From contig NZ_OX216966.1 of assembly GCF_945605565.1 (NCBI RefSeq), positions 633,501 through 697,500 of the forward strand: a stretch of DNA of 64,000 bases, in the 5' to 3' direction. A program made the position numbers and the translations under genes. Below are positions 17,895-30,944 of this stretch, one piece after another. Numbering within the stretch: position 1 is the first letter of the stretch; the number at the start of each line of letters is the position of its first letter. A model generated the notes under the pieces. That model was not told the origin of the DNA. It saw only the letters and a list, made by a program, of their open reading frames with translations, and ran no database searches. The stretch is from Paenibacillus dendritiformis (GTDB lineage Bacteria > Bacillota > Bacilli > Paenibacillales > Paenibacillaceae).

Positions 17895-19289
17895 TTGAAA
17901 AGAATAGCCATTGTGCTTGCCGCCGGACAAGGCAAACGCATGAAGTCTAAGCTCTATAAAGTGCTTCATCCGGTGTGCGGCAAACCGATGGTGGGCCATG
18001 TACTCGATGCGGTGGAGCAGGTGCGCTGCGAACGCACTGTTGTCATTGTGGGGCATGGCGCCGAGGCGGTTCAAAGCTATCTGGGCGAACGGGCAGAGTT
18101 CGCGCTTCAAGCCGAGCAGCTTGGCACAGGACATGCCGTGAAGCAAGCCAAGGCGCTTCTGGACGGAGAGAAGGGAACGACTCTCGTCATTTGCGGTGAC
18201 ACTCCGCTAGTCACTTCCGAGACGCTTGCGCAGCTTATGGAGCTTCATGAAGGCGCACAAGCGTCGGCAACGATTTTGACGGCTGAACTGGATCAGCCGG
18301 CCGGATACGGCCGCGTGGTCCGCGGAACAGACGGTTCGGTCATGAAAATTGTTGAGCAGAAGGACTGCACGCCGGAAGAACAGCGCATCCGGGAGATTAA
18401 CACGGGCACGTATTGCTTCGACAATGAGAAGCTGTTCGCTGCATTGGAGCAGATTACGAACCAGAACGCTCAGCAGGAATATTATTTGACTGACGTTATC
18501 GGTATTTTGAAATCGCAGGGGGAGATCGTGCAGGCGTACTGTACGGCCGACGAAGCCGAGTCCATTGGCGTCAACGATCGGTGTGCCCTCGCCGAGGCCG
18601 AACGGCTGATGCGGGAACGGATCAATAAGCGCCATATGGTGAATGGCGTGACGATTACGGATCCGGCGCAGACCTATATCGAAGCGGACGTCCGGATTGG
18701 CGCGGATACCGTCATTGAACCCGGCACGACGCTGCGGGGCAGTACGGTCATCGGGGAAGATTGCGTCATCGGCCCGAATAGCGATGTGACCGATTCGGTT
18801 ATCCTTAATCGCGTGCACATCAAGCAATCGGTCCTGCAGGAGGCGGCCGTCGGCAGCGGCAGCTGCATCGGGCCATTTGCATACTTGCGTCCCGGCGCCA
18901 AGCTGGGAGAGGACGTGAAGGTCGGCGATTTCGTAGAGATTAAGAATGCTTCTCTGGATGATCATGCCAAAGTATCGCATTTAAGCTATATAGGGGATGC
19001 GAAGGTAGGGAAGAATGTCAATATCGGTTGCGGCGCGATTACCGTCAACTATGACGGACATAATAAATCCGTTACCGAGATCGGAGACGACGCGTTCATT
19101 GGCAGCAACGTCAATCTGATCGCCCCGGTCAAGGTTGGGGATGGAGCATATGTCGTCGCCGGTTCAACCATTACGCATGATATCCCTGCCGGCGATCTCG
19201 CCATTGCCCGTGAGCGGCAGACGAATAAGCCGGGTTACGCGGACAAGATTCGTGCCCGCGCTAAGGCAAAAAAAGAACGGAACTCCTAA
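17895..19289 (+). CDS. glmU: bifunctional UDP-GlcNAc pyrophosphorylase / GlcN-1-P acetyltransferase
   Basis: GlmU makes UDP-GlcNAc for peptidoglycan and teichoic acids in two steps. The 464-residue protein has the N-terminal uridyltransferase domain with [18 protein letters not shown] and CGDTPLV, then a left-handed beta-helix of hexapeptide repeats (about 250-440) for acetyl transfer, with the NFVE-like [18 protein letters not shown] region. The start is a TTG at 17895, 9 nt after GCAGGAGG; in-frame codons further up overlap the spoVG terminator. prs follows at 127 nt. Confidence 0.96.
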   Translation: MKRIAIVLAAGQGKRMKSKLYKVLHPVCGKPMVGHVLDAVEQVRCERTVVIVGHGAEAVQSYLGERAEFALQAEQLGTGHAVKQAKALLDGEKGTTLVICGDTPLVTSETLAQLMELHEGAQASATILTAELDQPAGYGRVVRGTDGSVMKIVEQKDCTPEEQRIREINTGTYCFDNEKLFAALEQITNQNAQQEYYLTDVIGILKSQGEIVQAYCTADEAESIGVNDRCALAEAERLMRERINKRHMVNGVTITDPAQTYIEADVRIGADTVIEPGTTLRGSTVIGEDCVIGPNSDVTDSVILNRVHIKQSVLQEAAVGSGSCIGPFAYLRPGAKLGEDVKVGDFVEIKNASLDDHAKVSHLSYIGDAKVGKNVNIGCGAITVNYDGHNKSVTEIGDDAFIGSNVNLIAPVKVGDGAYVVAGSTITHDIPAGDLAIARERQTNKPGYADKIRARAKAKKERNS

Positions 19290-19415
19290 TGATAACAGTT
19301 GCATTAAGCTCCCGTAAAGGGTAGCATTAAGTTGATAGACTTGAACGCGCATTGCCATTAACGGAAATGTAGAACTTCAATGAACAAGAACCGGCACGGA
19401 GGGTTATTCAAAATC

Positions 19416-20369
19416 ATGACGTATTGTGATTCCAAGTTGAAAATATTCACTTGCAACTCCAATCCAAAATTGGCGCATCAAATCGCCGAGTACATCGGCA
19501 TTCCTATGGGGGATGCCGTGACGACGAGCTTCAGCGACGGCGAGATTCAGATCAAGCTCTCCGAGAGCGTTCGCGGCTGCGACGTCTATGTCGTACAATC
19601 GACATGCGATCCGGTGAACGACAGTCTGATGGAACTGCTTGTCATGGTCGACGCACTCAAGCGCGCGTCCGCCAAGAGCATTAATGTCGTCATTCCTTAT
19701 TACGGCTATGCGAGACAAGATCGCAAGGCCCGTTCCCGCGATCCGATTACAGCGAAGCTGGTAGCCAATCTGATTGAGACGGCAGGCGCACACCGCGTCA
19801 TTACGATGGATTTGCACGCAACACAGATTCAAGGATTTTTCGATATCCCGGTGGACCATTTGCTGGGAGTGCCTATTCTGGCCCAATACTTCCGCTCCAA
19901 GCAGCTGGAAAATATTGTGGTCGTATCGCCGGATCATGGCGGCGTCGTACGCGCCCGCAAGCTGGCCGACTTCCTGAATGCGCCGCTGGCGATTATCGAT
20001 AAGCGCCGTCCAGAGCCGAATGTGAGCGAGGTCATGAACATTATCGGCGATATCAAAGGCAAGACCGCGATCATCATCGATGACATCATCGATACGGCGG
20101 GCACGATCGTGCTCGGTGCCAACGCGTTGGTGAAGGCGGGCGTGAAGGATGTGTATGCTTGCTGTACACACCCGGTCCTGTCCGGTCCAGCGATGGAACG
20201 ATTGGAGAATTCGCCATTCAAAGAAGTGATTGTGACGGATACGATTCCAATCAAGCATGAGAATCCTTCCAGCAAATTGCAAGTGCTGTCGGTTGCTCCG
20301 TTAATGGGTGAAGCCATTATTCGCGTTCATGAAGAATTGTCCATCAGCAAGCTGTTCGAGATTGAATAA
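19416..20369 (+). CDS. prs: ribose-phosphate pyrophosphokinase
   Basis: Prs makes PRPP from ribose 5-phosphate and ATP for purine, pyrimidine, NAD, His and Trp synthesis. The 317 residues from ATG 19416 match the B. subtilis enzyme length; the ATG at 19380 lacks a ribosome site. Motifs seen: [21 protein letters not shown], the [12 protein letters not shown] histidine motif and the PRPP loop [11 protein letters not shown]. It feeds purR (PRPP sensor), hpt and the nad genes in this same window. Confidence 0.96.
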   Translation: MTYCDSKLKIFTCNSNPKLAHQIAEYIGIPMGDAVTTSFSDGEIQIKLSESVRGCDVYVVQSTCDPVNDSLMELLVMVDALKRASAKSINVVIPYYGYARQDRKARSRDPITAKLVANLIETAGAHRVITMDLHATQIQGFFDIPVDHLLGVPILAQYFRSKQLENIVVVSPDHGGVVRARKLADFLNAPLAIIDKRRPEPNVSEVMNIIGDIKGKTAIIIDDIIDTAGTIVLGANALVKAGVKDVYACCTHPVLSGPAMERLENSPFKEVIVTDTIPIKHENPSSKLQVLSVAPLMGEAIIRVHEELSISKLFEIE

Positions 20370-20430
20370 GAACAGCGTTCGCGTATGTCGCAACGTTACT
20401 TGGGGAAATAATCACAAGTAGTCTGAATAG

Positions 20431-20473
20431 TAAGGGTTACGTCTTTGACCATCGGTCAGAGAAGTAACCCTTA
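20431..20473 (+). repeat. long near-perfect hairpin between prs and pth
   Basis: TAAGGGTTAC (20431-20440) pairs with GTAACCCTTA (20464-20473). After one mismatch the helix continues with TCTTTGACC and GGTCAGAGA to a 3-nt ATC loop, giving about 19 pairs. No T-run follows, so it is not a standard terminator. In B. subtilis this gap holds ctc. Confidence 0.8.
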
Positions 20474-20499
20474 TCGGCATTGATAAAGGAGGAGCCGTC

Positions 20500-21060
20500 T
20501 TGAAATGGATTGTAGGGCTCGGGAACCCGGGCATGCAGTACGCGTCCACCCGCCACAATATCGGCTTCATGGCGGTAGACAGGCTGGCGGAGCGCCATCA
20601 GATTCAGGTGCGCGACAGCAAATGCAAAGCCCTGGTTGGCGAAGGGCGCGTCGGCACGGAGAAAATCGTGCTCATTAAGCCGATGACCTATATGAATCTA
20701 TCAGGCGAAGCGGTACGAGCCTATATGGATTATTACAAGGCCGATCCGGCAGACTTGATCGTATTGTATGATGATATGGATACCGAGCTCGGCAAGGTCC
20801 GCCTGCGGTATCAAGGAAGCTCCGGCGGGCACAACGGCATCAAGTCGCTGATTCAGCATTTGGGCACGCAGACGTTCAACCGGGTGCGCATGGGCATCTC
20901 CCGTCCGCAGCCGGGACGCGAGATCGTGGATTACGTCCTGTCGCCCTTCGCCAAGGCCGAGCGCGACAAGCTGGAGGAGGCCATTGACAAAACCTGCGAT
21001 GCGGTCGAATTCGCGCTGACCCATCCTTTTGATCAGACCATGGCCAAATTTAACGGGTAA
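20500..21060 (+). CDS. pth: peptidyl-tRNA hydrolase
   Basis: Pth (SpoVC in B. subtilis) frees peptide from drop-off peptidyl-tRNA. The 186-residue protein starts WIVGLGNPGMQY and has the catalytic histidine in STRHNIGF, the KPMTYMNLSG motif and the DDMDTELG aspartate. The start is TTG at 20500 with AAAGGAGGAG upstream. It follows prs without an intervening ctc (general stress L25 protein) gene. Confidence 0.96.
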   Translation: MKWIVGLGNPGMQYASTRHNIGFMAVDRLAERHQIQVRDSKCKALVGEGRVGTEKIVLIKPMTYMNLSGEAVRAYMDYYKADPADLIVLYDDMDTELGKVRLRYQGSSGGHNGIKSLIQHLGTQTFNRVRMGISRPQPGREIVDYVLSPFAKAERDKLEEAIDKTCDAVEFALTHPFDQTMAKFNG

Positions 21061-21133
21061 CCGGCTAAATCGGCCCTATCCGGGACATACTGAGTAACTG
21101 AATCGGTATAATCTCGCGATAGGGGGCATATAC

Positions 21134-21364
21134 ATGTCTGTGAATTATGTCTGCAAACATTGTCATACGTTAATCGGGCGCGTCGAAGGGAGCGAGATCG
21201 ACGAGACGAGACTCGGCTTTCATCTGCTGACTGAGGCAGAGCGCCATGAATATATTAAGGTTCATACCAATGGAGACGTAACGGTGCGAATGACTTGCGA
21301 TTTTTGTACAGAAGCGATCCAGATGCACCCCGAATTGTCCTTGCTGTCATCGCCTTTGCAATGA
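21134..21364 (+). CDS. fin: anti-sigma-F factor Fin
   Basis: Fin (YabK) binds core RNA polymerase and helps switch the forespore from sigma-F to sigma-G. The 76-residue protein is a small zinc protein with CKHCH near the N-terminus and CDFCTEA near residue 57. Start ATG 21134 after ATAGGGGG. A TATAAT lies at 21107-21112, but no good -35 was found; sigma-F control is expected from B. subtilis. mfd follows 119 nt downstream. Confidence 0.93.
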   Translation: MSVNYVCKHCHTLIGRVEGSEIDETRLGFHLLTEAERHEYIKVHTNGDVTVRMTCDFCTEAIQMHPELSLLSSPLQ

Positions 21365-21483
21365 CAGCTTGTTGCATGCGGACATACGTCAGCCTTGGCT
21401 TGCCGCCGAGGCTTATTTTGGATGGACCGAATACTATAACCCTGAAAATATGATTACGCGGGTAAGAAAGAGAGGCCTGTCCT

Positions 21484-25000
<3,517 letters not shown>

Positions 25001-25014
<14 letters not shown>

Positions 25015-26125
25015 ACAGACGCGCTCCAAAAAATGGATGCTGCTCGCGCTGTCTGCCGTGTTGACGCTGTCCGTCCTGGCGGGATGCGGCAAGAAAGATA
25101 CAACGGCGGCACCGAAGGATGGAAGCAAAGTCGTAGCTACCTATGAAGGCGGAGAAGTTACCGAGGACCAATTCAAGAAGGAAATGGCCACCATGCTCGT
25201 GTTCTATCCCGAGTATGAGCAAATTATCGGCATGGATCAGTTCCAGGAATATTTCTTGAAGCAGCAGATCGCTTACTTGTATCTGGAGGGCAAAGCGTCC
25301 GACAAGGCGAAGAAGACGGGCGGAGAGAAGGCCAAGGAACAGCTGGACTTGATGAAAACGCAGGCAGGCGATGACGAGTTCAAGAAGATTCTGGATGCCC
25401 AAAAGCTGACCGAAGCCGACGTGACAGCGTACATGACCCGGATTTTGACGGTCGTTCAAGATTTCAATGACAAGGTCACCGATGAGCAACTGAAGTCCGA
25501 GTTCGAGAAGAACAAGAAGGACTTGACTGTGGCGACCGTTCGCCACGTGCTGATCGGCTTTCAGGATAAGAACGGAAAAGAACGCAAAAAAGAAGATGCG
25601 CTTAAGCTGGCCAAAGATATCCAAGCCCGTCTGAAGAAAGGCGAGGACTTCGCAAAGGTAGCCAAGGAACATTCGGATGACACCGGATCGGCGGAGAACG
25701 GCGGCCTGTACAAGGATAAGGCAGTAGGCGGTTGGGTACCTCAATTCAAGGAGGCGGCCTTGACGCTGCCGATCAACGAGATCAGCGAGCCGGTCGAGAC
25801 CGACTACGGCTACCATGTGATGCGGGTCGAAGCTCGTGCGGAGAAAACGTTCGACAAGCTGACCGACACCGAGAAGACGTCCCTGCGGACCGGTGCCGCA
25901 TCGGAATTGATGAACGACTTCATGGAAAAAGACCTGGAGAAGCTCATCAAGGAGATCAATCTGCCGAAGACCGAAGAGAAGCCGGACGCATCCAAGGAAG
26001 AGCAGCCGACTGACACGACAGACGAGAATAAGGACACGAAGCAGGACGATAAGAAAACCGAGACGCCACAAGACAACAACGCGGCAACAGACAAGAAAGA
26101 GGACAAGGCGGAAGGCACGAAATAA
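25001..26125 (+). CDS. PrsA-like PpiC-type foldase lipoprotein
   Basis: This 374-residue protein is a predicted lipoprotein and extracytoplasmic peptidyl-prolyl isomerase. It has a basic N-terminus, a hydrophobic stretch and the lipobox LAGC with Cys29. A PpiC/parvulin domain follows (about residues 180-290) with RHVLIGF, GGLYKDKAVGGWVPQFKEAA and ETDYGYHVMRVE. The tail (about 330-374) is rich in K, E, D, T and Q. The ATG at 25001, with AAGGGAG upstream, overlaps mfd. B. subtilis has no such gene here. It probably folds secreted proteins. A second PpiC protein is at 51.6 kb. Confidence 0.9.
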
Positions 26126-26142
26126 AGCGATTCACCAGCTGC

Positions 26143-26176
26143 GGCTGTCCCCGATGTCGGGGACGGCCCTTTTTTT
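26143..26176 (+). terminator. Rho-independent terminator after the PrsA-like gene
   Basis: GGCTGTCCCC pairs with GGGGACGGCC (10 bp, one G-U, 6-nt loop), then seven T. Confidence 0.93.
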
Positions 26177-26488
26177 GCGCCTGACTAGGGATAAAGACCT
26201 AGGACAAGCTTCGATTCGACAAAAACAGAGTTTTAGGATAAAATTATCCAGTGTTAACGACAAATAAATGTGAAAAATTTGAGAAAAGTGGAGAAAATAT
26301 GTCGTTAAATGTCGAAAAATGTGAAATGTTTTGCAGTCAACCGGGCATGAACGGAGTATCATGAAATGTATAAGAAGTTGGGAGCAGATGAATACTATGG
26401 TCAGAGTTTGAAACTATACCGCATCTCTCCTAAAAACAATAATCCAGTTGACCTTTAAAACTAATCTTGGAAAGCGGGGCAACCTTTA
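26177..26488 (+). other. spoVT upstream region, AT-rich with clustered 0A-box-like motifs
   Basis: No gene is seen. Contents: TCGACA at 26216-26221, 17 bp, TAAAAT at 26239-26244 (possible sigma-A promoter); TTCGACA at 26215; TTAACGACA at 26254-26262 and its exact inverse TGTCGTTAA at 26300-26308; TGTCGAA at 26310-26316, 10 bp after TGTCGTT. A sigma-G promoter is expected for spoVT. TGAATA followed by GAAACTA about 200 bp further on is only a poor match, with 15-bp spacing. Confidence 0.6.
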
Positions 26489-27031
26489 ATGAAAGCTACT
26501 GGTATTGTTCGTCGTATTGATGATCTTGGACGCGTGGTCATTCCCAAAGAAATTCGTCGCACGCTGCGTATTCGCGAAGGAGATCCACTTGAAATTTTCG
26601 TTGATCGCGACGGTGAAGTCATCCTCAAAAAATATTCGCCTATCGGGGAATTGGGCGATTTCGCCAAGGAATATGCGGAGTCTCTGTACGAAAGCACAGG
26701 CCATATTACGATGATTTCCGATCGCGACACCATCATCGCGCTGGCTGGAGGCTCGAAGAAGGAGTTTTTGGACAAGCAGATCGGCATGCTGCTGGAAAAC
26801 TGTATGGACAACCGCAAGTCGGTGCTGGAGACGAATTCCGGCAATTATGAGATCGTGAAGGATCATCAGGAGACGTTGTCTTCTTTTGTCGCTGCGCCGA
26901 TTGTATCGGGCGGGGATCCGATTGGAACGGTCGTGCTGTTGAATCGGGATGACAGCGTCAAGATGGGTCAGATGGAAGTGAAAATGGCAGAAACGGCTGC
27001 CGGCTTCCTCGGAAAACAAATGGAACAATAA
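26489..27031 (+). CDS. spoVT: stage V sporulation regulator SpoVT
   Basis: SpoVT tunes sigma-G dependent genes in the forespore. The 180-residue protein joins an AbrB-like DNA-binding domain (MKATGIVRRIDDLGRVVIP, about residues 1-50) to a GAF-like C-terminal domain. The DNA-binding half is a clear paralogue of AbrB at 6.9 kb. The ribosome site before ATG 26489 is poor (GCGGGG). The upstream region is unusual and carries several 0A-box-like heptamers. Confidence 0.97.
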   Translation: MKATGIVRRIDDLGRVVIPKEIRRTLRIREGDPLEIFVDRDGEVILKKYSPIGELGDFAKEYAESLYESTGHITMISDRDTIIALAGGSKKEFLDKQIGMLLENCMDNRKSVLETNSGNYEIVKDHQETLSSFVAAPIVSGGDPIGTVVLLNRDDSVKMGQMEVKMAETAAGFLGKQMEQ

Positions 27032-27051
27032 TCCGCTCCGGCGGTGCATCG

Positions 27052-27110
27052 CTCCTGCTCGTGAAGGGCCGCCCCCATGGCGCGCGCACCTTCTGAAGCG
27101 GGAGTTTTTT
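27052..27110 (+). terminator. terminator after spoVT
   Basis: CTCCTGCT pairs with AGCGGGAG (one G-U), with inner GAAGG/CCTTC pairing, followed by TTTTTT. Confidence 0.65.
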
Positions 27111-27244
27111 GTTCTCGGCGTTCCGGACGGCCACGCTCTGTCCGCCGCAAAGGTCTATGATATAATACGTGTACATATCAACACGCGCGTAAGAAATCAT
27201 GGACGCAGCGGCAACCTTTGGATTCGGATGGGCGGGAGACGAGC

Positions 27245-28921
27245 ATGGAGCGTACAACAGGAAGGCAGGTCTTATCCGGCGCTTTGATGCTGGGCGCGGC
27301 GGCGGTGTTGTCGAAGATTATCGGCACGCTGCAGAAAATTCCGCTGCAGAACATCGGGGGCGACGGTGTCTTCGGCATCTACAACGCCGTGTATCCCTTC
27401 TACGTGCTGCTGGTGGTCGTCGCGTCGGCAGGCATCCCTGTCGCCGTGGCCCGTCTCGTCGCCGAATGCGAAGCGGCGGGGGACGAGCAGGGATCGTCCC
27501 GCGTGCTGTACGCCTCCTGCCTCCTGATGAGCTTCACCGGCCTCATCGGCTTCCTCGCCTTGACCTGGGGAGCCGAGACGGTCGCTTCGTGGATCGGCAA
27601 CCGCCATACCGTCCCGGCGATACGCAGCTCGGCCTACGCGCTGCTCGTCATGCCGCTGGCCGCCGCCCTGCGGGGCTATGACCAGGGACGCGGACGGATG
27701 GAATCGACAGCCGTCTCGCAGGTGGCCGAACAGACCGGCCGGGTGGCGGTCATGATCGCGCTCCTGCTTTATTATGTGAGCCGGGAAGCGCCGGAGGAGA
27801 CCATTGCGGCCGGCGCCACCTTCGGCTCGTTCGCGGGCGGCGTGTGCGGCTTGGCGGCGATGGCTTGCTTCCGGTGGAGGGAGCGGCGTTCGGCCGCTCG
27901 GGAAGCCCGGGCCGTATCGGTGCCGTCTGGCCCGAAGGAGGCGGATCTACCCGGCTCGGCGAGGGGAGACTTGTCAGCCCCGGCGTCTTCGCCGACAATC
28001 GGCGCCTGGATGCGGCGGCTGGCCTGGACGGCCTTGCCGATCTGCCTCGGCGCGATCGTGATGCCGGCCGTGAACGTCGTCGATGTGTTCACGGTGCCGC
28101 GCCTGCTGGCGCAGCGGGGGCTCGGCGAGGCCGGAGCGCTGGCGGAGTTCGGCGTCTACAGCCGCGCCTTCCCCCTGGTCCAGCTCGTGACGATGGTCGC
28201 CAGCTCGCTCGCGGTCGGCCTCGTGCCGGCCGTGGCCGCTGCCGCGCGCCGCGATGCGGCCCAACTGCGGGAGCTGCTGGCGTCCGCGCTGCGCTGGACC
28301 TGGCTGATCGGCTGGGCCGCGGCGGCGGGGCTCATCGCCCTGGCCGAGCCGATCAATGTGGCGCTCTACACCGATGCCGCCGGGATGGCGGCCTTCGTGT
28401 GGATCGCGTCCACGGCGGTCAGCGGCGTGCTGCAGGCCGTGACCGCCGCGCTGCTGCAGGGCATGGGGGCCGTGCGCGCCCCCGCCCTGATTCTGCTGTT
28501 CGCCGCCGGCGTGAAGGCGGCGCTCAATCTGTGGCTGGTCCCGGCCTATGGCATCGCCGGGGCAGCCATAAGCGCGGCCGCCTCGCTCGCGCTCGCTGCG
28601 GCGCTGAATGCGGCCGCGCTGAAACGCGCCAGCGGCGTCCGCTTCGCCGCCTGGGGCGCCCGGAGCGCGCGGCTGGCGCTGGCGCTCGCCGCCATGGCCG
28701 CGGCGGCGCGCCTGGCCGCGCTTGTCCCGGCAGCGCTCGGCCTGGGCGGCCGCACAGGCGCCCTGCTCGCGGTCGCCGCCGGCGTGCCGCTCGGTGCGCT
28801 CGTCTTCGCCGGGCTGGCGCTGCGGCTCGGCCTCGTGCGGCCGCAGGAGCTGGCGGGCCTGCCGCGCATCGGCCCGGCACTGGCCCGGATCGCGGCCAAG
28901 ATCGCGCCGCGGCACAGGTAA
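27245..28921 (+). CDS. yabM: SpoVB/YabM family polysaccharide flippase
   Basis: This 558-residue integral membrane protein belongs to the MOP exporter group (MurJ, SpoVB, YabM), which flips lipid-linked cell wall or polysaccharide units. About 14 hydrophobic helices span it, beginning with LSGALMLGAAAVLSKIIGTL. The N-terminal GTLQKIPLQNIGG block is typical of the SpoVB branch. Start ATG 27245 after CGGGAG; a TTG at 27218 has no site. A TATAAT at 27161 has a poor -35. The second half (27.9-28.9 kb) is extremely GC-rich and alanine-rich. The exact substrate is unknown. Confidence 0.88.
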   Translation: MERTTGRQVLSGALMLGAAAVLSKIIGTLQKIPLQNIGGDGVFGIYNAVYPFYVLLVVVASAGIPVAVARLVAECEAAGDEQGSSRVLYASCLLMSFTGLIGFLALTWGAETVASWIGNRHTVPAIRSSAYALLVMPLAAALRGYDQGRGRMESTAVSQVAEQTGRVAVMIALLLYYVSREAPEETIAAGATFGSFAGGVCGLAAMACFRWRERRSAAREARAVSVPSGPKEADLPGSARGDLSAPASSPTIGAWMRRLAWTALPICLGAIVMPAVNVVDVFTVPRLLAQRGLGEAGALAEFGVYSRAFPLVQLVTMVASSLAVGLVPAVAAAARRDAAQLRELLASALRWTWLIGWAAAAGLIALAEPINVALYTDAAGMAAFVWIASTAVSGVLQAVTAALLQGMGAVRAPALILLFAAGVKAALNLWLVPAYGIAGAAISAAASLALAAALNAAALKRASGVRFAAWGARSARLALALAAMAAAARLAALVPAALGLGGRTGALLAVAAGVPLGALVFAGLALRLGLVRPQELAGLPRIGPALARIAAKIAPRHR

Positions 28922-28968
28922 CGTACGGTTCTCCCCGGAGAGAACCTCGACACGAAGGAGGCATTCCC

Positions 28969-30474
28969 ATGTCAGGAACAATCACGGTCGTCGGGCTCGG
29001 CTCCGGCGACGCCGGACAGCTGACGCTGGACGTATGGAACCGGCTCCGCCGGGCGGAGCGCCTGTATGTGCGCACGGAGCGCCATCCGGTGATGTCGCTG
29101 CTGCAGGAGGAAGGGACGGCATACCGTTCCTTCGACGAGGTGTACGAAGCGAAGGACGATTTCCCGGCGGTATACGAGGAGATTGCCCGGGCGTTAATCG
29201 CGGCGGCGCAGGACGGCGGTACGGTCGTCTACGCGGTGCCGGGCCATCCGATGGTGGCGGAGGCCACCGTGAAGCTGCTGGCCGAGCGCTGTCCGGCTGA
29301 AGGCATCCGGCTGGAGATCCGGGGCGGCGAGAGCTTCCTCGATCAGGCCTTCATCCGGCTCGGCTTCGATCCGATTGAAGGGTTCCAGCTGCTGGACGCG
29401 AGCGGACTGAAGCGCTCCATGATCAATCCCCGGTTGCACACCGTTATCGGACAAGTGTATGATACGTTTACAGCTTCCGAAGTGAAGCTGGGCTTGATGG
29501 AAGTATATCCGGACGATTACGAGGTCATCGCCGCTCATGCGCTCGGCGTTGAGGGGCAGGAGGAGATCCATCGCGTGCCGCTGTACGAGCTCGATCGGCT
29601 GGAGGGCTACGGCAACCTGTCGCTCATCTACGTGCCGCGTTCGGAGGCGGACGAGGTGCTGAACGGCACGTTCGACAAGCTGCACGAGATCGTGGCGACG
29701 CTGCGCAGTCCCGAAGGCTGTCCGTGGGATCGGGAGCAGACGCATCAGTCGATTCGCAAGAACTTCATCGAAGAGACCTATGAGGTGCTGGAAACGATCG
29801 ACGATGACGATCCCGTCGGCATGCAGGAGGAGCTGGGCGACGTGCTGCTCCAGATTATGCTGCATGCCCAGATGGAGGAAGAGACGGGAACCTTCTCGGC
29901 ATATGATGTCATTCGGGGCCTGAACGAGAAGCTCATCTTCCGCCATCCTCATGTGTTCGGGGACAAGGCGGCCGCCGATTCGGAATCGGCGCTCCGCAAT
30001 TGGGAGCAGATGAAGGCCGAGGAGAAGCGGCGCAAGGGACGCGACGCGGAACGCAAGTCCATATTGGACGGGGTGCCGCGGGATTTGCCGGCGCTGATGA
30101 AGGCCCGCGAGCTGCAGCACAAAGCGGCCAAAGTCGGCTTCGACTGGGATCGGATCGAGGATGTACTTGACAAACTGGCCGAAGAATTGCAAGAATTGCG
30201 AGAGGCGATCAGCTTGGCAGAGACGGCGAAGGGCGGGGAGAAGCACCGCGCGCATGCCGTAGAGGAGCTGGGAGACGTGCTGTTCGCGGCAGTAAATGCG
30301 GCAAGATTTCTGGGAGCCGACCCGGAAGAAGCGTTGACGGGGACGAACCGCAAATTTATTCGCCGTTTTCAATATATTGAGGAACAGCTTCGTATAAACG
30401 GCAAATCTTTTGACCAGACTGATTTACTAGAAATGGAGAAGTGGTGGCAGGAAGCGAAGCAGCTGAAGCCTTGA
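28969..30474 (+). CDS. yabN: YabN: tetrapyrrole-methylase-like plus MazG pyrophosphatase fusion
   Basis: YabN combines two domains in 501 residues. Residues about 1-220 form a tetrapyrrole (SAM) methylase-like domain with TVVGLGSGDAGQLTLDVW and VYAVPGHPMVAE. The rest holds a MazG nucleoside triphosphate pyrophosphohydrolase with CPWDREQTHQSI, EETYEVLE and two EELGDVL metal-site repeats. MazG enzymes clear non-canonical or damaged NTPs. The target of the N-terminal domain is unknown. Start ATG 28969 with AAGGAGG 8 nt upstream; the frame is open far upstream only because the GC-rich yabM DNA lacks stops. Confidence 0.94.
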   Translation: MSGTITVVGLGSGDAGQLTLDVWNRLRRAERLYVRTERHPVMSLLQEEGTAYRSFDEVYEAKDDFPAVYEEIARALIAAAQDGGTVVYAVPGHPMVAEATVKLLAERCPAEGIRLEIRGGESFLDQAFIRLGFDPIEGFQLLDASGLKRSMINPRLHTVIGQVYDTFTASEVKLGLMEVYPDDYEVIAAHALGVEGQEEIHRVPLYELDRLEGYGNLSLIYVPRSEADEVLNGTFDKLHEIVATLRSPEGCPWDREQTHQSIRKNFIEETYEVLETIDDDDPVGMQEELGDVLLQIMLHAQMEEETGTFSAYDVIRGLNEKLIFRHPHVFGDKAAADSESALRNWEQMKAEEKRRKGRDAERKSILDGVPRDLPALMKARELQHKAAKVGFDWDRIEDVLDKLAEELQELREAISLAETAKGGEKHRAHAVEELGDVLFAAVNAARFLGADPEEALTGTNRKFIRRFQYIEEQLRINGKSFDQTDLLEMEKWWQEAKQLKP

Positions 30475-30671
30475 CCGGAGCGGTCAGCGGCCTGATATCC
30501 CCTATTTTCGTCAAAATATGAAAAAGTGCCGTAACCGGGGAGGATTTTACTCGCAAAGCAAGAATACATACATTCGAGAATACAACATGGATTGTATTTT
30601 GCGACTCCGGCATCAGCCCGCGAGCCAACACACTCTATTGAATGACTAATAGGATTGGGAGGCCAATAAAC
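30475..30671 (+). other. yabN-HU gene intergenic region
   Basis: Under 200 bp without a gene. I see no clear promoter boxes and no T-run terminator. GAGAATACAACATGGATTG-like AT-rich sequence lies near 30579. Confidence 0.4.
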
Positions 30672-30944
30672 ATGAACAAAACAGATTTGATCAACAACAT
30701 CTCGGAGAAAAGCGGATTGACCAAAAAAGACGTAGAAGCGGTATTGAACGGCTTCTTCGGTGAAGTTACGGATGCATTGTCCAAAGGCGACAAAGTGCAA
30801 CTGATTGGATTCGGCACATTCGAGACTCGCAAGCGCGCAGGCCGCACGGGCCGCAACCCGCAAACCGGCAACACGATCGAAATTCCGGAATCCACGGTTC
30901 CGGCGTTCAAAGCGGGCAACAAGCTTAAAGAAGCTGTAAAATAA
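30672..30944 (+). CDS. hbs: DNA-binding protein HU
   Basis: HU is the main nucleoid protein, a dimer that bends DNA. The 90-residue protein starts MNKTDLINNISEKSGLTKKD and has the beta-arm signature GFGTFETRKRAGRTGRNPQ. The ATG at 30672 has TTGGGAGG upstream; the in-frame ATG at 30642 has none. Its TAA stop shares a base with the ATG of rqcP (TAATG), so the two are coupled. In B. subtilis hbs is elsewhere; a HU gene next to mazG and rqcP is common in Paenibacillus-type genomes (from memory). Confidence 0.96.
   Translation: MNKTDLINNISEKSGLTKKDVEAVLNGFFGEVTDALSKGDKVQLIGFGTFETRKRAGRTGRNPQTGNTIEIPESTVPAFKAGNKLKEAVK

Noticed and set aside
27844..30474. An 876-codon open frame covering yabM and yabN
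   Set aside because: The first part is an alternative frame of the GC-rich flippase gene; the real YabN begins at ATG 28969 with a strong ribosome site and conserved N-terminus.
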